A program made the position numbers and the translations under genes. The notes under the pieces were generated by a model that was given only the letters and a program-made list of their open reading frames with translations, did no database searches and was not told the origin of the DNA. Positions 59,063-64,000 of a stretch of 64,000 bases of DNA are shown here, in pieces. The stretch spans positions 30,463 to 94,462 of the forward strand of contig CAZUAI010000009.1 in the NCBI GenBank assembly GCA_964617875.1, given 5' to 3'. Source of the stretch: CAZMVY01 sp964617875 (GTDB lineage: Bacteria; Planctomycetota; Phycisphaerae; UBA1845; PWPN01). The first letter of the stretch is position 1; each line of letters opens with the position of its first letter.

Positions 59063-59481
59063 CCACCGTCGTGCGACGCCACAGGTTCAGCGCCGGGCAC
59101 CGCGTCTGGGGCCACGAGGATGAGTGCTCGAACATTCACGGGCACAACTACGTCGTTTACTTCCACGCGACGGCGGACAAGCTCGACAGCGTGGGGCGCG
59201 TGATCGACTTTCGCGTCCTCCGCAAGCGGCTGGGCGGCTGGATCGACACGAACTGGGACCACGGCTTCATCTGCCACAAGGACGACGGCGAGATCCGCGA
59301 TCTCATGGCCGCGATACCGGGGCAGAAGCTCTACCTGCTCGACGGCAACCCGACGGCGGAGAACCTCGCCGCACACCTGCTGCACGTGGTCGGCCCGCGC
59401 GAACTGGAGGGCACGGGCGTACGACTGACACGGGTCGTCCTGTGGGAGACGGAGAATTGCTGCGCCGAAGTGAGTCTGTAG
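59059..59481 (+). CDS. queD: 6-carboxytetrahydropterin synthase family protein
   Basis: A 140-residue T-fold enzyme of the QueD/PTPS family, which makes 6-carboxy-tetrahydropterin at the start of queuosine synthesis. Zinc ligands are H14, H27 and H29 (FSAGHRV, NIHGHNY), and the catalytic Cys is C23 (DECSN). DFRVLR and WDHGFI with a late ETENCCAEVS complete the family pattern. The ATG overlaps the queF stop (ATGA), so the two are co-translated. An unrelated longer open frame upstream is not used. Confidence 0.94.
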   Translation: MTTVVRRHRFSAGHRVWGHEDECSNIHGHNYVVYFHATADKLDSVGRVIDFRVLRKRLGGWIDTNWDHGFICHKDDGEIRDLMAAIPGQKLYLLDGNPTAENLAAHLLHVVGPRELEGTGVRLTRVVLWETENCCAEVSL

Positions 59482-59605
59482 GGCACGGTCGCGGCCCGCG
59501 CAGGCGGGCAAGACCTGCCGCGAAGGTCTGACACGCGAGACAGGAAGCCCGCACCACAAAGGGTTGCGTTGAGGGCGAAGCCCTGGCGGAGATCGTCCGG
59601 TTTCG

Positions 59606-62600
59606 TCACTCGGGTTTTGCGAGCGTCTCGATCTCCTTGAGGCTCAACGGGCGGTTGTAGAAGACGAGTTCATCGAGACAGCCGCGAAAGGAGTACACGG
59701 AACGCTCCGTCTCGTCCTGATACGTCCCCAGGCGCAGCGGATGCGGACTCGGCCTGACGTCTCCGATGTCGGCGGCGCCGGCGGGCTTGCCGTCGAGGTA
59801 CAATTGGATCGCTTCGCCGTCGTACACCACGATGACGTGCGTCCACCGGCCCGGCGGCAGCGTCCCGGCATCCATGCACCGCTGCTGCCCCAGGCAGATG
59901 CGAACCGCGCCCTGAAAGAGCTGGATCAGCCACCCGTCGCCGTCCCACAGGCCCTTCGACAGGAGGACGGGCATCTCCCTGCCCGCCTCCCACGGTTCGG
60001 GCCTGGCGAAGAACGCGACGGAGAACGGCCCGGCAAACGCGGCCGGGGCGCTCGCCTTGTCGATGCGAAGGTAACCGCCGTTCCGCGTATCGAGCGCCTT
60101 GCCGCGAACGCCCTCGGTCTGCGTGGCACCGCCGACGACCTCGCCGATCTCGCGGAGCGGGCGGTCAAAGTCGATCTTCAGCACGGGTTCGGCCTGGCCC
60201 TTCGAGGCGGCCCTGGCCGGCCTGTACGCGGGCTGCACCGGACCCGCGGGCGGGCCGACGGTGATGACGCCCGAAGGAAGGGGCAACGCGTCGGCGCCGC
60301 CGCGTTGCGAACCATCGGCAAGCAGCCTCCAGGCCCACGTACCTTCGCCCGGCGGGTAGAACGTCGCGCGGTAGCAGGCGCCGCCGAGCCGCTCCAGCGG
60401 GGGTGAGAGGTTCTGCCCCTTCGCGGCGGCCAGGCCCGTCAGCTCGAGGCGGAATCGAGCGCCGCCCGGCGGCAGCAGGACCGCATCGAAACACGCCGTC
60501 TGGTCCGAACCGATCTGATTCGGGACCGGGTAGACCGTGACCAGCTCGGGTTTCGTCCACGGCTCGGGGCCGCGGACGGCCGGCAGCGGACGGCCGAGGA
60601 TGTGCGCGATGCGCTGCACGAAGGCCGCGTAGAACCGCCCGTAGCGGGCATTGGCCGTCGCGAGCATGCCCAGTTCGCCCCGCGTTCGACAGGTCATCGC
60701 AAAACCCTTGAACGCGGCGCGGAAGTCGTATGCCTCGAGATCCTTCAGGATGCCGCTGGCGGCGGCCCGCGCCTCGGCGACCTCGCCGCGATCGAACGCG
60801 CGTTCGGCCTCGCGCAGCCGCTGTTCGAGCGGAGCCGAGGCGTTCCAGATGGCCAGGCCCACCTTCGCCCGGGTGACGAGCCACTGGATCATCCGGCCAA
60901 GATCCTGGTAGGCGATTGCGGCGTCGCGACGGCCGTCCGCGGCGGCCCGGCGTCCCTTCGAAAGGCAATCGACGGCGATCGCCTCAAGTTCGGGGAACCG
61001 CTCGGGGATCGGCAGGTGACCCGCCCGGTTGAACTCGTGCTGCTTGTCGGCGGCGCCCGACCGCACGAACCAGGTGAACGACGTCGAGCACTCGACGCAG
61101 CCGACCGCGCCGACGTACTGCGGACCGAAGCCCTCGAGCTTCATGTGGACCTCGGCCATGCGGTCGGCGTCCTCGGGGCCGTACCAGTCGCGCGCATACC
61201 GCTTGAAGAAACCGGCGGCGGTCAAGCCGGGGTCCCAGCCGAACCGGTAAAGATAGCCGGCGACGTCTTCCACGTTCCGGGTGCGCCAGTGGATGCCGAG
61301 GGCGCCCTGGCAGCCCTTCCTCACGATGTCCTTGAGCAGCGGCTCGAAGCCGGTGACGTTCGTCTGCGGGCCGGTCTGGTCGGCGCGGGCGCCGCCGCCG
61401 TCGGACTCGAACCACGGGATCGGCCATCGTTCGCGGGTCGGCTTGAGCCTGCCGTAGACCTCGGCGACGTGATCCTGGAAGCGCGGGTCGATGTTGTCGA
61501 GCGAGGCGAAGATGACGTCGTCGGGCACGGTCTTGTCGAGGCCCTCGTAGAGGGTCGAAAACCGCATCCAGGCGTCGCCGCCCCAGCCGCTGACGACGAG
61601 GCGGACGTTCGGCGCGAGTTCCTTGAGCGTTCGGTGGGCCAGGAGGACGTACTCGGCGATCCGCTTGGCCTCGCGGAGGTCGTGGCCCGGCCCGAGGTAG
61701 GCGAACGCCTTCCGGATGTCTTCGTCGGGCACGATGCTCGCGTCGTTCGGCGCGCCGGCGACGGCGTTTCCGGCCTCGCCGGCCGTGCCGCGGCCCTCGC
61801 TCTGCCAGGCCCAGAAGTAGTCCAGCGGATACGTGGCGAGCGTGTGGGCGAGTCGCTTCCGGAAGGCGTCGCGCGTGGCGGGATCGCCCGGGTTGCCGGT
61901 GACCTCCCAGCCGATGCACGTGCGGATGCCGAGCTTCTTCGCGCAGGCGAGGGCCTCGGCCATCATCCTCTGCTGGAGGCGCGTGGCGCGGCCCGGGGCG
62001 TAGCTCCATGCGTCGTCGATGCCGACCTCGCAGCCCCACTCGCCCCGGTCGAAGAAGAGGTCGGTGCCGAAGAGGAAGTCGCTGGTCGCCATGCCCGGCG
62101 GGCTCCACCAGCGGTGCGCGGAGATCGTCGTCATCAGCGGACCGCCCATCTTCGCGCCGGCATTCGTGATGTCGTACGCGCCGAACGGCTCGTGGTCGTA
62201 GGCGTGGAAGCCGATGAAGTTGGCCTTCTGCCTGGCCATCCGGGCGAAGAATGTCCTGTAGTCCTGCGGGTTCCAGGTCGTCGGGCTGTTCATGAAGTTG
62301 AACCAGGGCAGGTTGCCGCGGATCGCGAGGACGGGCTTGCACCGGGCCTCGACGAGGTCGGCCTCCCGGTCGGGATCGACCTTCGGCAGGGCATCGCCGC
62401 CGAGATAGAAGCCGACGCCCCACCCCTCGATGAGATGATACGCGGCCCAGAGCGTCGCATAGTCGGTGGCGCCGTGGACGACCTGCCGGCCGCCGTCGGC
62501 GTAGAGGGCGAAGTTCTGCGCCGGGTCTGCGCCGCCGTCGGGCAGCTTCCCGCCCGGGCCGGCGCGAAGCACGATCGCCGGCTTGCCCTCCGGCGGGACG

Positions 62601-62803
62601 GAGGCGATCGGCGGATACACCCCGGTGAGCCGATAGACGTAGCCGCCGATCTCGCTCGCGGCGAGCCGGACCGTTGCCGGAGCATTGTCCTCGACGACGA
62701 CGGTGACGTCGGCCAGCCGGTACGACGCGGCCAGTGCCGGCCCGGTGATAACGGACACGCAGACTGTGATTTCGGCAAGCCTGAGTGCAGACCTTCGACG
62801 CAT
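59606..62803 (-). CDS. Secreted glycosidase-like protein with GH67N-type and LamG domains
   Basis: A 1065-residue exported protein. The ATG has GGAGG eight bases upstream, and a signal peptide follows (EITVCVSVITGPALAAS). The N-terminal about 150 residues resemble the alpha-glucuronidase (GH67) N-domain, with APATVRLAASEIGGYVYRLTG and ATLWAAYHLIEGWGVGFYLGG. The middle is a DUF4838/TIM-barrel-like region, with NLPWFNFMNSP, EVTGNPGDP and PWFESDGGG among conserved-looking loops. The C-terminal about 190 residues form a LamG/concanavalin-like sugar-binding fold (PFSVAFFARPEP, GRWTHVIVVYDG, GCLDELVFYNRPLS). Substrate unknown, probably a plant or algal polysaccharide. Confidence 0.78.
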   Translation of the reverse strand: MRRRSALRLAEITVCVSVITGPALAASYRLADVTVVVEDNAPATVRLAASEIGGYVYRLTGVYPPIASVPPEGKPAIVLRAGPGGKLPDGGADPAQNFALYADGGRQVVHGATDYATLWAAYHLIEGWGVGFYLGGDALPKVDPDREADLVEARCKPVLAIRGNLPWFNFMNSPTTWNPQDYRTFFARMARQKANFIGFHAYDHEPFGAYDITNAGAKMGGPLMTTISAHRWWSPPGMATSDFLFGTDLFFDRGEWGCEVGIDDAWSYAPGRATRLQQRMMAEALACAKKLGIRTCIGWEVTGNPGDPATRDAFRKRLAHTLATYPLDYFWAWQSEGRGTAGEAGNAVAGAPNDASIVPDEDIRKAFAYLGPGHDLREAKRIAEYVLLAHRTLKELAPNVRLVVSGWGGDAWMRFSTLYEGLDKTVPDDVIFASLDNIDPRFQDHVAEVYGRLKPTRERWPIPWFESDGGGARADQTGPQTNVTGFEPLLKDIVRKGCQGALGIHWRTRNVEDVAGYLYRFGWDPGLTAAGFFKRYARDWYGPEDADRMAEVHMKLEGFGPQYVGAVGCVECSTSFTWFVRSGAADKQHEFNRAGHLPIPERFPELEAIAVDCLSKGRRAAADGRRDAAIAYQDLGRMIQWLVTRAKVGLAIWNASAPLEQRLREAERAFDRGEVAEARAAASGILKDLEAYDFRAAFKGFAMTCRTRGELGMLATANARYGRFYAAFVQRIAHILGRPLPAVRGPEPWTKPELVTVYPVPNQIGSDQTACFDAVLLPPGGARFRLELTGLAAAKGQNLSPPLERLGGACYRATFYPPGEGTWAWRLLADGSQRGGADALPLPSGVITVGPPAGPVQPAYRPARAASKGQAEPVLKIDFDRPLREIGEVVGGATQTEGVRGKALDTRNGGYLRIDKASAPAAFAGPFSVAFFARPEPWEAGREMPVLLSKGLWDGDGWLIQLFQGAVRICLGQQRCMDAGTLPPGRWTHVIVVYDGEAIQLYLDGKPAGAADIGDVRPSPHPLRLGTYQDETERSVYSFRGCLDELVFYNRPLSLKEIETLAKPE

Positions 62804-62929
62804 GATTCAGTCCTCCGCGACACGAGGCACGGTTGTCCCGAACGGCGGTACGCTACCGGCGTTTGCCCGCCGGGACAAGTGCGGGGCCCGGCGGGGGCGC
62901 ATGGCCGTAGTTGCATGTGCCAAGAGCAG

Positions 62930-63024
62930 GGTGTCAGGAGTCGCAGCAAACCGAGCAAGCGGCATTCGCCGGCGCGCGGGTTTCCCGGCGAACGCCCCTT
63001 CCGCAGGCGAAGACTCCTGACACC
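62930..63024. repeat. 95-bp element with 13-bp terminal inverted repeats
   Basis: ggtgtcaggagtc at 62930-62942 is repeated in perfect inverted orientation at 63012-63024. Between them is a second inverted repeat (ttcgccgg and its complement), so the element folds into nested hairpins. This is the form of REP-type sequences mobilised by RAYT (TnpA-REP) transposases. No transposase gene is in the window. It lies between the glycosidase and pseudopilin genes. Confidence 0.65.
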
Positions 63025-63069
63025 GTGCCCCAAGCCCGGCGGGCGATGGCGACGGCGCGTGCGAAGACG

Positions 63070-63903
63070 CTATTGTCTTCTCGAGAGGAAGCTGTGGACC
63101 CAGCAGCGGTTGTTGTAGGCCGTGTAGTCCCACGTGACGTCAGGACTGCCCGGGAAATGGGCCTTGACGAACCCGAGCGGATCGGGGACCCACTTGGCAT
63201 GATAGTCGGTGAAGGCGACGTTATGGCCCTTGACGTGGGGGATGATCTGCGGATTGTCGTACACCAGGGCCTGTTGCTTGCCGAAGAAGACGCGTTCCTT
63301 GCCCGGGTTCTCGGTCTTGTTCTTGTTGGCCTGCTGCCATTGCTGGTAATCGCCCCCGTTCTGGGCGTAGACTCCGAGCGAGGGCTGGTACGTGAACTTG
63401 AGCGTCCCGTCGGCCGCGGGGGCGTGCGCGGCACGAACCGACATGGCATACATGTACCCCCCCCACGTCATGTACGGCTCCGGTCCGTCGTTCTTAAACG
63501 TCGGCCAGCCGTGTAAGGGATCGTCGTACCGTCGCTCGATGTTGCTCGGGCAGTAGAAGAAGAGCCCCTCCTTCCCCGAATACTTTCCGTAGAGCAACCC
63601 GTAGTTCGTGAGCATGCGGTACGTCCCCGGCACGGGTTTGCCCCAGACCTGCTCGTCGGTCTCCTTGATGGTGTAGCCTTTGCCGCCGTGCATCGGGAGC
63701 AATTGCTTGTGGTCATTGGCATACGCGGTGAACCCCAGGCACTGCTGGTGAAGGTTGGAAAGACAGACTGCCCGGCGGCTCTGGTCCCTCGCCTTGGCCA
63801 GCGACGGCACCATGATCGCGATCAGCATCGCGATCAGCGCAACGACGACGAGCAACTCGATCAGCGTGAAGCCGCGACCGGCGCGATGGGCAACGCGGTT
63901 CAT
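63070..63903 (-). CDS. Type IV pilin-like (pseudopilin) protein
   Basis: A 277-residue protein with a ten-residue basic leader ending in GRG, then FTLIELLVVVALIAMLIAIMVPSLAKARDQ. The globular part has CLSNLHQQC, YANDHKQLLPMHGG and a late FTDYHAKWVPDP. GGAGG lies eight bases before the ATG. It precedes the large glycosidase gene on the same strand, separated by 266 bases that contain the nested-palindrome element, so co-transcription is uncertain. No pilus assembly genes are in the window. Confidence 0.87.
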   Translation of the reverse strand: MNRVAHRAGRGFTLIELLVVVALIAMLIAIMVPSLAKARDQSRRAVCLSNLHQQCLGFTAYANDHKQLLPMHGGKGYTIKETDEQVWGKPVPGTYRMLTNYGLLYGKYSGKEGLFFYCPSNIERRYDDPLHGWPTFKNDGPEPYMTWGGYMYAMSVRAAHAPAADGTLKFTYQPSLGVYAQNGGDYQQWQQANKNKTENPGKERVFFGKQQALVYDNPQIIPHVKGHNVAFTDYHAKWVPDPLGFVKAHFPGSPDVTWDYTAYNNRCWVHSFLSRRQ

Positions 63904-64000
63904 GTTCGCTACCTCCGTGTGGATTCGCCGCAGGCCCGGCAGACAGAACCCCAGCGTTGCATATTTCGACAGGCTTACGCGGCGGATCGTAGGGTTCGCA

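Overview
The window is GC-rich, densely coded DNA that most resembles a member of the Planctomycetota, probably class Phycisphaerae. The reasons are three orphan type IV pilin-like proteins with the FTLIELLVV leader, a secreted sulfatase, several very large secreted carbohydrate-active enzymes, a MoxR/DUF58/BatA-like/VWA cluster, many two-component proteins, and a secreted M1 peptidase ending in two DxDxDGDxD repeats with the CFxGPN signature common in that class. This is inferred from gene content; no rRNA or ribosomal-protein gene is present to confirm it.

Layout. 1-2116 (minus): a PhoB-like regulator and its PhoR-like kinase, cut by the window edge. 2342-6772 (plus): a 1476-residue secreted glycosidase-like protein. 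6814-12387 (minus): a 1716-residue hybrid kinase followed by a stand-alone receiver. 12566-13705 (plus): tRNA-Arg(ACG) and a Tat-exported sugar isomerase-like protein. 13808-15208 (minus): a diguanylate cyclase. 15617-22458 (minus): four overlapping genes, MoxR ATPase, DUF58, BatA-like and VWA. 22826-24244: pyruvate kinase. 24352-29332 (minus): a tightly packed respiratory operon, succinate dehydrogenase/fumarate reductase C-A-B followed by a Rieske protein and a long b6-type cytochrome b. 29719-35343 (plus): GlmM-like phosphohexomutase coupled to a sulfatase, then a TMTC-like membrane TPR glycosyltransferase. 35453-39960 (plus): ECF sigma, zinc-type anti-sigma, Spy-like protein, pseudopilin, a membrane protein and a six-EF-hand protein. 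40123-42378 (minus): lipoprotein, PAS kinase and BFD-type [2Fe-2S] protein. 42485-45496 (minus): 2-oxoacid:ferredoxin oxidoreductase KorAB. 45622-49111: PHP-like protein, SEC-C protein and a secreted beta-propeller. 49790-57348: tRNA-Lys(CTT), the M1 peptidase, a pseudopilin, a NamZ-like muramidase and a heparinase-like lyase. 57640-59481 (plus): queC, queF and queD for preQ1/queuosine. 59606-63903 (minus): a GH67N/LamG-type secreted glycosidase and a pseudopilin.

How the parts work together. Central metabolism is represented by pyruvate kinase, KorAB and the SDH/Rieske/cytochrome b operon, which together suggest anaerobic or microaerobic TCA chemistry feeding ferredoxin and quinone pools. 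Most of the rest concerns the envelope and polysaccharide breakdown: glycosidases, lyase, sulfatase, muramidase and surface proteins, with several regulators.

The most unusual features are the SDH-Rieske-cytochrome b operon, the ECF-controlled EF-hand/pseudopilin operon, and several kinds of dispersed repeat. These include an 83-bp unit in three tandem copies inside the que cluster, a 95-bp nested-palindrome element near 62.97 kb, and repeat-like DNA that appears to have entered the reading frames of two membrane proteins.
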